From contig JAEZKC010000072.1 of assembly GCA_023436205.1 (NCBI GenBank), forward strand, positions 87,825 through 151,824: 64,000 nt of DNA, written 5' to 3'. Shown here in pieces: positions 1 through 8,509 of the stretch. The notes beneath the pieces were generated by a model that had not been told where the DNA came from, ran no database searches, and was given only the letters and a program-made list of their open reading frames with translations. This DNA comes from Fibrobacterota bacterium (GTDB taxonomy: Bacteria; Fibrobacterota; Chitinivibrionia; Chitinivibrionales; Chitinispirillaceae). Within the stretch, counting starts at the first letter, position 1, and each line of letters opens with the position of its first letter. The position numbers were made by a program, and so were the translations under genes.

Positions 1-547
1 ATACAACGAAGCCTGTAATGATTCCGAATCCGCAAATCATAAGAATCCACGAATGAGGTGAGTTCAGATATGACAAGGGGTCAACTACTATTATAGCCCG
101 GCCGGTGAGGTGTAAAAACATGCACATGTGAATAGCTGCTATACATGCAGACAGAGTATAAAATGATTTTCTCCTGTTTGTGAAAGTGGACGCAAGAATA
201 CAGGACAGGCTCAAAAGGAAAATTGCCGGGCTTATCGTGCCGAAAGCCATCAGACCGGAAACCCCCGTAAGGAACGATGCTGAAATCAGGGTGGTGAGAA
301 GTTCGCTATAGCCGAATTTTTTCCTGAATATCACTACCATAAGAATGGCGAACATAATTACAAGCTGTACAAGGTAGATTAGCTTAAATCCGGTATAGTA
401 AGTTCGTGAAATCGAAATTAGAGTGGCAATTACAGCCAGATACCAGGTGGCCTTCACTGTGTTAGTAAGCTGTTGGCTTTGAAATTCCCTTATTCGCTCT
501 GAAACCTCTGAAGAATGAGCTTCGCTGGTGTTCTGAGGTGTAACCAT
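1..547 (-). CDS. Polytopic membrane protein, N-terminal part (runs off the window)
   Basis: An open frame runs from an ATG at 547 to the left edge without a stop (182 codons). An AAGG ribosome-binding site lies about 9 bases upstream. The first 30 residues are polar (MVTPQNTSEAHSSEVSERIR). After that come about six hydrophobic segments with short loops, roughly residues 33-47, 55-74, 82-98, 100-118, 128-146 and 167-182. This layout resembles the membrane sensor part of histidine kinases or diguanylate cyclases, but no kinase or GGDEF part is inside the window, so that is only a guess. It is the last gene in the direction of transcription seen here and is separated from the pectate lyase at 1218 by 670 bases, so it is probably an independent unit. 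Confidence 0.7.
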   Translation of the reverse strand, partial: MVTPQNTSEAHSSEVSERIREFQSQQLTNTVKATWYLAVIATLISISRTYYTGFKLIYLVQLVIMFAILMVVIFRKKFGYSELLTTLISASFLTGVSGLMAFGTISPAIFLLSLSCILASTFTNRRKSFYTLSACIAAIHMCMFLHLTGRAIIVVDPLSYLNSPHSWILMICGFGIITGFVV

Positions 548-1217
548 TTAGTAACCTTGATTATTGATGAACTCTTGCTATTCAAAAAGTATAAAGTTTC
601 TAAATAGAATGAACGGAAACCTTCAGTAAAGAGTCTAGCTATGAAAGTTTATCATTTGTGACGCTAGGATTACAATTAAAAAATAGCCAATTAGGGAAAA
701 ATAAGGGTAAAATTAGGTAAGCCGATAATCCTAAGTTCCCTTCCTCGTTTTTATACTTTTACTTAACATTTTATTGTAAATGATATGCGGTAATTACTGA
801 AACATTCAGGAAAAGTTAAATTTTACCGTATGCTAATGTTTCATTATTGCTCTTCGACCGTTCCTACCACTACGCCAGCAGGATTGGGAAACAGTTGAAA
901 GAATGGAAAATATGCTGATGCGCATTTGTTGAGATATGTATAACGAAAATATAATAGGACAAATGTAACCGAATAATGTATAGCAATCATTTTGTAAAAA
1001 AGAGGTAATTACAATGCTGTTTACTGATTGCCAAATTCAACCCGCTATTTACCTCCTGAGAGCCCGTCCCTTGCGGGTAGGGCTACTGCAGGAGTCCACC
1101 TCCCGCGACTGCCGAGATGCCGAGGAGGGGAGTTCTGGCTGTATCTCGGCTGTTAAGGATGGTGAGAAGTAGAATCGCTACCGTGTGTTAATCACCTTGG
1201 AAGTCTATCCCTTAGGG
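548..1217. other. Non-coding stretch with a degenerate repeat
   Basis: No convincing gene. Bases about 770-960 resemble 6360-6540 (see the repeat entries). Bases 1020-1217 are the 3' flank of the lyase gene at 1218. They contain GGCTACTG twice (near 1080 and 1217) and resemble the 3' flank of the gene at 12484. No clear U-tract terminator. Confidence 0.5.
770..960. repeat. Degenerate repeat copy 1
   Basis: Shares blocks in the same order with 6360-6540: TATTGTAAA-TGATAT near the left end, then a block around 860-885 (CGACCGTTCCTACCACTACG) that matches CGATCGTTCGTATCACAGTG, followed in both by GCCA and CAGGAT. Identity looks like about 70 percent over the best 45 bases. Neither copy is open in any frame. 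It could be a worn intergenic element or a gene remnant. Confidence 0.35.
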
Positions 1218-3404
1218 CTACTGTATTAGGCGTAATTGCCCTGCCCTGACAAAACCGTCATGCTCTGTTCTAATCATATATACTCCACTATGCAGGTCAG
1301 AAAGTGGTATCTCAATTGAGACGGATTTCTGTAGGCTGTAGCTGTATTCTTTTGAAAATACGGCTTTGCCGTTTAGAGAAAATATGCTGACTTTTGTTCT
1401 CGCCGCAGCAGTATGGACACAGAGTGTGCTTCCGTTTATTTTGTAAAGGTGATCAGGTGAAACACTGTTCGCCACAGTTGATCCAAGAGCAGTTGTACCT
1501 GTAACGATTTCGATTTTATCGATATTGGGGCCGTCCTGGCCGCCTATGGTGGCCAATACGATAGTACTTACTCCCTGAGGCAATGAAAGGGTAATCTGTT
1601 TGGGCTGCCAGGTGGCCCAGTCAGCGGTAGCTTCAAACGGGACAGTTGAGATCTGCTGTGTGCCGTTGACGGAAACGGAAAATGATCTTGCAGCCCCGGA
1701 GCCATTGGCATACGTTACCGTGATGGCCTTCTGGCCCGCTTCATCAACATACACCGGTAATTCAATACAGGAGCCCGCTACTGCGGAAATGTTGACGTAG
1801 GCATCTCCGGTGAAGCCTGCATTCTTGGTTTCAAGCACCGCATCTTTCAGAACGCCGTATTCCGCCTGGTAAACAAACTTGTCGATCGGCATGAAGGATG
1901 CACTAACAGATACGTTGCTGCTCAGGGAGGAAATGGTGTAGGTGGCATTCGTCCCTGTATGGTCACCGGACCAACCGGTGAAAATCCAGCCGCCATTGGG
2001 AACTGCAGTAAGAGTAACAGGTGTTTTCTCAAGTATTTTTGATCCATCTGGACTTTGTGTGATGGAACCACCCGGTGCTGCGTGCTTCGTTATGGTATAG
2101 AATGTCCCGGTTTGGTTTTTGTAAACGACAGGGTCGCCCGCAAGTTCATTGAGGTACATCTCCACGTTGGTGTAGCCGTCAGCAGAAAGGTCGGTCAGAT
2201 TGCGGTCGCTTGCCAGGTTTGGATTTAAACCGTGTGAGATTTCCCAGGAGTCGGGCATTCCATCTTTGTCTGTATCCACTGGAGGAGTGCCGTTAGCCAC
2301 TGTGCCCACATTATTGGGGATTCCGTTATCATCCTCTGTAGTAATGATTTTCCCCTTTTTCCCGTATGACACCAGTTCATCGATGAGGAACTTGTCGACT
2401 GCATCGCGAACTTTTGAGGCTCCCACATTATCGATGACGTTCTTCAATGCATCTTGCGCTGAAAGAACCTTGCTGACACCGGGATGACTAAAAGGGGAAT
2501 TGACAACAGTTGCTGTTTTATAATCGGTAATCAATGTGCCGTCGAGAGCACCATTTTTGTTGTTGTCCACCCAGTTGTCCTTGCCGTAAACCTGAAAAGC
2601 TGAAGTGGTGTTGGTAATGTGGGAATTGGAACTGCTTGATGGTCCGTAAATAAAGTAGTTGCCGATAAGATTGCATTCTGATGGGCCATCAGTATCTCCC
2701 ATGATATAACCATCAGAAGCCCAGTTATAAAACACGCTGTTTATACATTCATGAGTCCCGCGTGCTTTGGGATTCCTGGTTTTATTGTCGATGTAAAGTG
2801 AACGGATGATCGACCATTTTCCGCTCTGCATCAAGCCGCCGGTTGAATGATTGATGATGTTGATTCCCTGTCCGACGATGCTGTTCTGAACGGAGAGATT
2901 ATCGATGCCGGTACCATTCACATCTAGTGTACCATCAATTCCCCAGGAAATGGAAACATGGTCAAGCATATAGTTTTGGCCTGCGGAAATGGCCAACGCG
3001 TCCTTTTTACTTTCCCCGTTTTTCCCCATTCTTATTCGTATATATCGGATGATATTATTGCCGGAATCACCATTGAGAGCAACACCATTTCCATAAATGG
3101 TTATCCCGCCACCGGGAGCGGTTTGCCCGGCAATGTAGATATTCTTCTTTATCACTATCCGTTCGCCAATGTTGATTACACCTCCTACATCAAAGACCAC
3201 TATTCGATTCGAAACACTCACGGCATCCCGGAAAGAACCGGCACCTGAATCCTTCAGGTTGGTAACGTGGTAGACCTCTCCGCCCCGGCCTCCAGATGCG
3301 AAACGTCCGAAGCCTTCCGCCAGGGGGAATGCCGGCAGGTCGGCGGCGTAGCTGCTGATGGCAAGCAGATGAAGAAGGAGAATAACTGGTAAATTGTATT
3401 TCAT
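1218..3404 (-). CDS. Secreted pectate lyase (PL1) with B repeat, CBM and sorting tail
   Basis: 728 residues, predicted to cleave homogalacturonan by beta-elimination outside the cell. Signal peptide residues 1-20 (cut after SSYA). The PL1 right-handed beta-helix starts at about residue 24 with the GGRGGxVYHVTNLxDSGxGSFRDA signature shared by four other lyases here, and has an IAGQTAPG turn and the LDHVSISW segment. A calcium-type DTDKDGMPDSWE motif lies near residue 375, one InlB-like B repeat at 431-506, a CBM6/35-like module starting YQAEYG at about 510-635, and a Por-like sorting tail (VSIFSLNGK ... SGVYMIRTEHDG) at 651-728. The start is supported by a GGAGG site five to nine bases upstream. 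It is transcribed alone from a CGAAC-type promoter at 3455-3516. Its tail and 3' flank resemble those of the gene at 12484 more than any others. Which pectin form it cuts is not visible. Confidence 0.9.
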   Translation of the reverse strand: MKYNLPVILLLHLLAISSYAADLPAFPLAEGFGRFASGGRGGEVYHVTNLKDSGAGSFRDAVSVSNRIVVFDVGGVINIGERIVIKKNIYIAGQTAPGGGITIYGNGVALNGDSGNNIIRYIRIRMGKNGESKKDALAISAGQNYMLDHVSISWGIDGTLDVNGTGIDNLSVQNSIVGQGINIINHSTGGLMQSGKWSIIRSLYIDNKTRNPKARGTHECINSVFYNWASDGYIMGDTDGPSECNLIGNYFIYGPSSSSNSHITNTTSAFQVYGKDNWVDNNKNGALDGTLITDYKTATVVNSPFSHPGVSKVLSAQDALKNVIDNVGASKVRDAVDKFLIDELVSYGKKGKIITTEDDNGIPNNVGTVANGTPPVDTDKDGMPDSWEISHGLNPNLASDRNLTDLSADGYTNVEMYLNELAGDPVVYKNQTGTFYTITKHAAPGGSITQSPDGSKILEKTPVTLTAVPNGGWIFTGWSGDHTGTNATYTISSLSSNVSVSASFMPIDKFVYQAEYGVLKDAVLETKNAGFTGDAYVNISAVAGSCIELPVYVDEAGQKAITVTYANGSGAARSFSVSVNGTQQISTVPFEATADWATWQPKQITLSLPQGVSTIVLATIGGQDGPNIDKIEIVTGTTALGSTVANSVSPDHLYKINGSTLCVHTAAARTKVSIFSLNGKAVFSKEYSYSLQKSVSIEIPLSDLHSGVYMIRTEHDGFVRAGQLRLIQ

Positions 3405-3454
3405 GGGCCCTCCACATTAGGGGAGTTTGGGGTTTCAAGGCTATTATTAGATAT

Positions 3455-3517
3455 ATAATACTGGAATTTTCTGGAAAATGCACGAAAAAAAATCATTTTT
3501 AGCGATTTTTACGAACA
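3455..3517 (-). promoter_or_regulatory. Phased CGAAC-type promoter of the lyase gene at 1218
   Basis: Plus-strand reading: -10 ATAATA (3455-3460, TATTAT on the coding strand), 17 bases, ATGCAC (3478-3483), 28 bases, CGAAC (3512-3516) inside TTTTTACGAACA. The -10 lies about 50 bases before the ATG. Five other units here show the same layout. Confidence 0.6.
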
Positions 3518-3659
3518 TGATGATGTGTAAGTTGTTGAAATGTCTAGGACTGTCTGATTTGCCTTGCTGCCTGTGCAAAACATGCCGAACATGTCTTTCT
3601 TGTGGTGCATGACACTAATTATTGGCCAGGACCGTTTTTTAAGAACCGGTTCAAGCTGC

Positions 3660-4123
3660 TTATCCCACTATCTCAAGCCCCTTCTCTGCCACTGTCGTCA
3701 CCCCCAATCCCTCTTTCTCTATTATCTCTGCCAGGCTGGTGGCGGCTTTCTTCTCGCCGTGGTTTACAAGCCATTGTATCTCTTTTCCAGGTACTGCCCG
3801 GGCCCACGATAAAAGCCCCTCTCTGTCTGCGTGGGCGGAGAAACCACCGAGTGTTTCAACCGCTGCCTTAACCTTCACCTCCTCACCGTTAATGCGCACC
3901 GCTGACGCTCCATCTACCAGCGACCTCCCTAATGTCCCTGTACTCTGGTAGCCTACAATCATGACCGTTGTGTAGGGACTGGGAAGAAAAGCCTTCAGCT
4001 GCCTGAGAATACGTCCTCCTGAGCACATTCCTGATCCTGCAATCACAATGAAAGGAGGTCGGATCCCCGCAATGGCTTCGGACTGCCCCCTTTTTCAACG
4101 GTCAGAACATAATTGTCAAATGA
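3660..4123 (-). pseudogene. Remnant of an RNA-processing beta-CASP metallo-beta-lactamase
   Basis: The C-terminal 130-150 residues of a beta-CASP/RMMBL nuclease survive: IAGSGMCSGGRILRQLK (beta-CASP), then GGFSAHADREGLL (the RMMBL histidine motif) and a terminal VNHGE. Family members are about 450-550 residues, so the whole metallo-beta-lactamase half with the zinc HxHxDH motif is missing. Upstream, the homologous string FDNYVLTVEK (coding strand, about 4118 downward) is in a different frame from SEAIAGIRPPF, so a frameshift lies in the A5G5 run near 4090. An in-frame stop precedes FDNY. The longest open part starts from a GTG at 4046 but has no sensible ribosome-binding site. Most likely a decaying gene, cut by rearrangement next to the helical-protein gene at 4264. 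Confidence 0.8.
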
Positions 4124-4202
4124 TCAGGAATGCAATCGATTTTTGAATATCAAAGGTGAAAAAACCTTTGCCTTGCGAAAAGAATACTTTGACAAAATGC
4201 TT

Positions 4203-4234
4203 ATACAAAAAATGAGGGGGCTAAAAGCCCCCTC
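4203..4234 (-). terminator. Rho-independent terminator of the gene at 4264
   Basis: Perfect 9-base stem GAGGGGGCT / AGCCCCCTC (4214-4222 and 4226-4234) with a 3-base loop. On the minus strand it is followed by ATTTTTTG. It sits 30 bases after the stop codon. Confidence 0.85.
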
Positions 4235-4263
4235 GTCTGAATTGAAAAGAGTTTTAGACTTTT

Positions 4264-5007
4264 TTATGCCTTTTCCTCACCCTCATTCTTCGAATTGCCC
4301 TTCTTCTTTGCAGGAGGGTTGACCATGAACTGGGATGCAGTCGCTTTGTCGTGGCGGTAGATGAAACGGGCCTGCTTTATTGCCTCATCGATGGTCTTCT
4401 TGAGGATAGTGAAGCACTTGTCCCGGTTGATCCGCATTTCCGGTGAACTGCTTTTGTCCAGTGTTGCCATAGCCAGCAGTTCGGAAAGCTTCTGCGAAAG
4501 CTTCGATGCCCGTTCAATGTTTTCCACTTCATAACGGGCAGCCTCAAGCAGTGCACGGTTTTCGCGGCTGAGAACGTAGGCATCAGTGAGATCCTGGATG
4601 AAATCGGCATTGCTTGATCCTTCTCTGATGACGCTTACCCGTTTGAGCAGCTCGGGGTGATTACGGAAAGCATAATCCATCGAAACTTTCAGATCATACA
4701 GGAGAAGGTCTGCTTCCTCTTTTGCAATCTCCCACTCTTTTTTTGAACCTGGTGTGGGAAAATTGATCATGGAACACTGGGAGAAAATTTCCCTGCAGGC
4801 GTTGATTATGGTGGGGATCCTTTCAATTACAGAAAAATCCATACCGTTTTGCTCAAGAAATGCTCTATGCCTGATAATACGCTGGTATTCAAGCATCGTT
4901 TCCTGCAGGTAATGTTTGAATGGCATATTGACAGAGACACAATCGGATTCCTGCAGTGTGCTCAGTTCCGGTGCCAGTGCATTGAAGTCTTCGAGTGTCG
5001 TGGCCAT
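4264..5007 (-). CDS. Helical protein of unknown function, probable paralogue of the gene at 5217
   Basis: 247 residues, soluble, almost entirely helix-forming, no signal peptide, with a charged Lys/Glu-rich end (PPAKKKGNSKNEGEEKA). I do not recognise a named family. Two segments resemble each other inside the protein: about residues 30-75 (ETMLEYQRIIRHRAFLEQNG) and about 140-230 (IQDLTDAYVLSRENRALLEA). The second is similar to two segments of the divergently transcribed protein at 5217, so both probably descend from one duplicated helical unit. Start supported by AAAGGAG eight bases upstream of the ATG. It has its own terminator at 4203-4234. The shared 209-base divergent promoter region with 5217 suggests joint expression or mutual control; an interaction between the two products is possible but not shown. 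Confidence 0.75.
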   Translation of the reverse strand: MATTLEDFNALAPELSTLQESDCVSVNMPFKHYLQETMLEYQRIIRHRAFLEQNGMDFSVIERIPTIINACREIFSQCSMINFPTPGSKKEWEIAKEEADLLLYDLKVSMDYAFRNHPELLKRVSVIREGSSNADFIQDLTDAYVLSRENRALLEAARYEVENIERASKLSQKLSELLAMATLDKSSSPEMRINRDKCFTILKKTIDEAIKQARFIYRHDKATASQFMVNPPAKKKGNSKNEGEEKA

Positions 5008-5216
5008 GCAATTACTCCTTTGTTAATGTGAGCGTGAAAAGGATATACCTTCTGGTATAAGAGTATATACCTTACAAGTTATTTCAGGAATTCATTCTTT
5101 TCAGTTCTGTTAACCAGCAACGGTTGATGCAGAACGCTGTTATCATTTATGAAAATATGTATATTGCCGTATGTAGTCAATAAATTTGAAAATTTTTTTA
5201 TGCAGAAGAGATAGCC

Positions 5217-5876
5217 ATGGGTAAACATGAATTATTGCCGAAAGAAAAATTCCCCAAATTGAGTATATCATCTCTTGTCCAGAGAGGAAATGACCTCACA
5301 GTTGCTTGTCGACAAGATAGGCTGGAACTGGAAGCAGCCGGGCTTAGATGGGAGGATGTGGAGAGGCTCGGGGCCTTGCTACAGGAATGCTCTGTGACAG
5401 ATGCGCTCTTCAAGCTTGAACAGGAAGATTCCGTAACCAGATCGGCAGCGCTGAAGAAATATGTCGCCCGATGCCGCAGGTTGCGCAACAAAGTAGTGCG
5501 GGAACTTCGCGAAGCAGCAAACAGTATCTCTTTACCCTTGCGCATACCGAATTATTCAAGAAGCTTTAGCAGAAGTGAACTGGTGCAGGATCTTAACGAT
5601 CTGTCGGTACTGTGCCGCACCAGCCAAAAAGAACTTGAAGAGGCCGGATTTGACATGAGTCTTGCAGAGAGTGCCTATGAAGAATCACAGAAACTTTCGC
5701 TTGCAATCGCCCGCACTATTCTCGACAGGGAGACTGCAGATACGCTGCTTCGCAAGCGCAATGCTCTCTGTCAGCATATTTTCGCCTTTGTAAGTGATAT
5801 CTGTAGTATTGCCCGTTTGGTTTTCAGTAAGCATCCCCGCATACAGAACTACTACAGCAGCAGAAAATGCTTTTGA
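5217..5876 (+). CDS. Helical protein of unknown function with an internal duplication
   Basis: 219 residues, soluble, no membrane segment. Two tandem units of about 80 residues are visible: residues about 20-100 (VQRGNDLTVACRQDRLELEA) and about 123-205 (VQDLNDLSVLCRTSQKELEE), sharing the pattern (N)DL(S/T)V-C-R and ELE(A/E)AG(L/F). Each unit looks like a long helical hairpin. The same pattern appears in the protein encoded divergently at 4264. No catalytic motif is evident. An AGAAGAG stretch precedes the ATG. The last residues (YYSSRKCF) are basic. Function unknown; a helical bundle for protein-protein contact is the only reasonable guess. A hairpin 108 bases after the stop (5984-6005) may end its transcript. 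Confidence 0.75.
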   Translation: MGKHELLPKEKFPKLSISSLVQRGNDLTVACRQDRLELEAAGLRWEDVERLGALLQECSVTDALFKLEQEDSVTRSAALKKYVARCRRLRNKVVRELREAANSISLPLRIPNYSRSFSRSELVQDLNDLSVLCRTSQKELEEAGFDMSLAESAYEESQKLSLAIARTILDRETADTLLRKRNALCQHIFAFVSDICSIARLVFSKHPRIQNYYSSRKCF

Positions 5877-5983
5877 GCTAACCCCTTGTTCTTTTGAGTC
5901 TATGAAGAACGCGTAGTGACGATATTTTTGTGTAATGTGAAGGGAAGGGAGCGGGGGGCACAAGTGAAATCTGTTAGATTCTA

Positions 5984-6048
5984 GTGTGCCCCTCGGGAGG
6001 CACACAAGGTTTTACCATGAATAATTGTTGCCCCTCGGGAGGCATACG
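5984..6048 (+). repeat. Two copies of a GCCCCTCGGGAGGCA hairpin element
   Basis: GTGTGCC (5984-5990) and GGCACAC (5999-6005) enclose CCTCGGGA, giving a 7-base-pair stem. A second copy of the core, GCCCCTCGGGAGGCA, follows at about 6030-6044. The first is followed by AAGGTTTTA and may be a weak terminator for the gene at 5217. Confidence 0.6.
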
Positions 6049-6144
6049 TGTACTTGCTCCGGTTCATATCTGCCTTACGGGATGCAGGACCGGTTTGGCT
6101 GTCCGGCAGGGGTATGGCGCTTTTCTGAGTTGCAGGGGGTAAGG

Positions 6145-6179
6145 TTCGGTCGTCTTGAGTGGTTAGGTGGACGACCGAA
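6145..6179. repeat. Perfect 10-base inverted repeat
   Basis: TTCGGTCGTC (6145-6154) and GACGACCGAA (6170-6179) are exact reverse complements around a 15-base loop. There is no U-tract on either side, so it is unlikely to be a simple terminator. Confidence 0.6.
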
Positions 6180-6207
6180 GTGTGTTCTCAATGGGGATGG
6201 GATACAG

Positions 6208-6313
6208 GATAGCCTCACGTAAAAATGCAAAGTGCGGCAAGGGAGAAAAAGTGTGAGGAAATTATCGGTCATTTTTCCTGGCTTTGCGTTTTTTGCACTT
6301 AGGCGTGAGTATC
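6208..6313. repeat. Long imperfect inverted repeat
   Basis: GATAGCCTCACG (6208-6219) faces CGTGAGTATC (6304-6313). Inside, AAAATGCAAAG faces CTTTGCGTTTTT. The 106-base span resembles a small non-autonomous element or a folded RNA. No target-site duplication was recognised. Confidence 0.4.
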
Positions 6314-6359
6314 GCCTGTGCTAGTTCCTTGTTTCTTCTTCTTTACAAGAATCGTTCGT

Positions 6360-6540
6360 TTATTGTAAATTGATATACTGGTAATATCAAGATTACTTAA
6401 AATAAGGCTCACGGTGATTTACTTTTTATTCTCGTCTTCCGATCGTTCGTATCACAGTGCCATCAGGATGAGGGACATTCGTAAAGGGGAAGGTTGGATT
6501 ATGTGTATTTGTTATGACAAGTAAAATGATAGATGTGCCA
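6360..6540. repeat. Degenerate repeat copy 2
   Basis: Matches 770-960 in ordered blocks (see copy 1). Non-coding in all frames. Confidence 0.35.
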
Positions 6541-6738
6541 TTCTGCGAAAAAAGCTCAATACACCCAGGAAACCTTATACCAGAATTGATTCACTGCGGT
6601 ATTGAGACACTCATACAAATTGATGATGGAGTGGCGAACAAATTTGATTAGCAGAGTATTACTTGAGAGTGGATGGAAAGCAGAATAGTCGTATACAAAT
6701 GTCAAAACTCGCAAGGAAGATAGAATAAAGGGGATCTT

Positions 6739-8202
6739 ATGTCAGTCAATACCGAAAGCCCAGTCGTATTCATTTCTTACGCATGGTCTAGTGTAGTGCA
6801 TGAAAACTGGGTAATTGAATTTTCTAAAAGATTATTTCATGCTGGAATTATTGTAAAACTTGATAAATGGGATTTGGTGCCCGGCCAAGATAAAAATGCA
6901 TTTATGGAGCAAATGGTTCATGATGACAAAATTAAATATGTTCTGGTGATCTGTGACTGTGTCTATCAGGAAAAAGCAAACGGCAGAAAAGGCGGGGTTG
7001 GAACTGAGACACTTATTATTTCAAATGAGGTCTATAATAGTGTAGAACAACAAAAGTTCATTCCAATTCTCAGGGAATATAATGAGAGTGGGGATCCATG
7101 CTTGCCAACTTATTTTTCATCCCGGATATACATAGATTTTTCTAAAAACGAAATGTATGAAGAAAGCTTTGAAAAGTTGTTGAGGATCATTTTTGATCGG
7201 CCATCGATAAAAAAACCCGAACTCGGCGTACCACCGGCGTTTTTGTTTGAATCTGACTTAAGAACTGACAAATCCAGTTCAATACAGAGACAAGTTGTAC
7301 ACGCATTGAAGGCCGAGAAACCATATTGCGACGGGTTAATCGATCAGTACTTTGAACAAGTATTGGATTCACTTGACGATTTTTCCATTACGTACTCTGA
7401 TGGTGAACCCCCTTATGATGAGCTTGTTGTTGAATCAATTCGCATAATGTCAGGAATCAAAGATGGGTTTTTAGAATTAATTGATGTTATAACAGTATAT
7501 TACCCGTCATTTGATTTCGAAAAAGTCGTCGATTTTTTTGGAAATATCAATGTGTATTTTGATTCAAGAAGAACAAACATAAGTTATAGGGAAATTGAAT
7601 TCGATAACTTTCGTTTTTTCGGGATGGACTTGTTCCTTTGTACGATTGCTATCCTACTTAAAAGAGGGAAATATCAGGCGATCGAAAGTTTGATATTTGG
7701 GCCGTATTTTCCTAAGGATGGATTAAAAAAATCACGGCAGGAGGCGGACTCGTGTTTGTTTTTGAACCATTACCTTGAAACATTTGAAAGTATAAGGAAA
7801 CAAAGACTAAATTCTAATTTAATTTCATTAACTGCGGAGATAATGAAGGAAAATTCTTCAAAGAAAGTAAAATTCAAAGATGTAATAGTTGCTGAATCGG
7901 TAGTATTCAATGCTACACTACTCAACACTGCGAAGCCACAATACGGCCGTGATTGGTGGTATCCAAGGACTCATCCCTACATTGATCATGAAACAGATTT
8001 TTCATTTTTTCAAAAACTTGCTTCGATAAAGCATTTCGAGAAAGTAAAAGGAATTTTCAGGGTGGCCACAAAATCAGAACTAGTTGAGAAGATAAACAAG
8101 GCGTTGGAGTACTTAAAGGATAGCAGAATTACCTTCGGATATTACAGCAATCCGCCATTCATAACATACTATGTTGATCTTAATAAGGTGGCGTCGATTT
8201 AA
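6739..8202 (+). CDS. SEFIR (TIR-like) domain protein, probable defence effector
   Basis: 487 residues. Residues about 8-150 form a SEFIR domain: VVFISYAWSS at the start, LDKWDLVPGQDKNAFMEQM in the middle, then VLVICDCVYQEKANGRKGGVGTE and a YIDFS end, matching bacterial SEFIR proteins closely. SEFIR and TIR domains share a fold; bacterial members are often found in anti-phage loci, where some degrade NAD+. The remaining 330 residues have no motif I can name and probably sense or oligomerise. Start set by AAAGGGG seven bases upstream of the ATG. The gene is clearly richer in A+T than its neighbours, which suggests transfer. It is followed 307 bases later by the methyltransferase gene, so it is likely part of the same defence island but not obviously the same transcript. 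Confidence 0.85.
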   Translation: MSVNTESPVVFISYAWSSVVHENWVIEFSKRLFHAGIIVKLDKWDLVPGQDKNAFMEQMVHDDKIKYVLVICDCVYQEKANGRKGGVGTETLIISNEVYNSVEQQKFIPILREYNESGDPCLPTYFSSRIYIDFSKNEMYEESFEKLLRIIFDRPSIKKPELGVPPAFLFESDLRTDKSSSIQRQVVHALKAEKPYCDGLIDQYFEQVLDSLDDFSITYSDGEPPYDELVVESIRIMSGIKDGFLELIDVITVYYPSFDFEKVVDFFGNINVYFDSRRTNISYREIEFDNFRFFGMDLFLCTIAILLKRGKYQAIESLIFGPYFPKDGLKKSRQEADSCLFLNHYLETFESIRKQRLNSNLISLTAEIMKENSSKKVKFKDVIVAESVVFNATLLNTAKPQYGRDWWYPRTHPYIDHETDFSFFQKLASIKHFEKVKGIFRVATKSELVEKINKALEYLKDSRITFGYYSNPPFITYYVDLNKVASI

Positions 8203-8509
8203 AGCAGTAAGTAGAAAATCCCCAAAGATTATTGGTGTGTGTGAGCGTACCCCCGTGTCGCTGCTCCATAACTTAATTATATTCATTAAGGGAATGTAAA
8301 CCGGTAACAAGCCAAACCGGTGCCTTATTTTAATTTTGAATTGCATTCAACGTTTTTCAGTACCCAAAAACCCAAAAACCTACCGTCCCCCGCCACCCAA
8401 TAATGATCACCACAAACACATGATTCCGGTTTCCAAGGTTAGCTGAAAAGATATAATTTAGCAGTACTCCTGATATCCAGAATACAACAAATAGAAGGGC
8501 CGCCCACAC
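8203..8509. other. Spacer between SEFIR gene and methyltransferase gene
   Basis: Nothing recognised beyond a short direct repeat AAACCGGT near 8298-8321 and the ribosome-binding site of the next gene (GAAGGG, 8493-8498). Probably holds the promoter of the methyltransferase operon. Confidence 0.4.

Larger units (their letters stand above)
5877..6738. other. Structured non-coding region
   Basis: 860 bases without a credible gene. In order: the paired GCCCCTCGGGAGGCA hairpins (5984-6048), a perfect 10-base inverted repeat (6145-6179), a long imperfect inverted repeat (6208-6313), and the second copy of the degenerate repeat (6360-6540). An A+T-rich leader to the SEFIR gene follows. The stretch may be a scar of past insertions or hold structured RNA. 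Confidence 0.5.

Noticed and set aside
6535..6660. Short open stretch reading KKLNTPRKPYTRIDSL, recalling the end of IS30-type transposases
   Set aside because: Only about eight residues match, the frame stops at once, and no terminal inverted repeats or other transposase parts are nearby.
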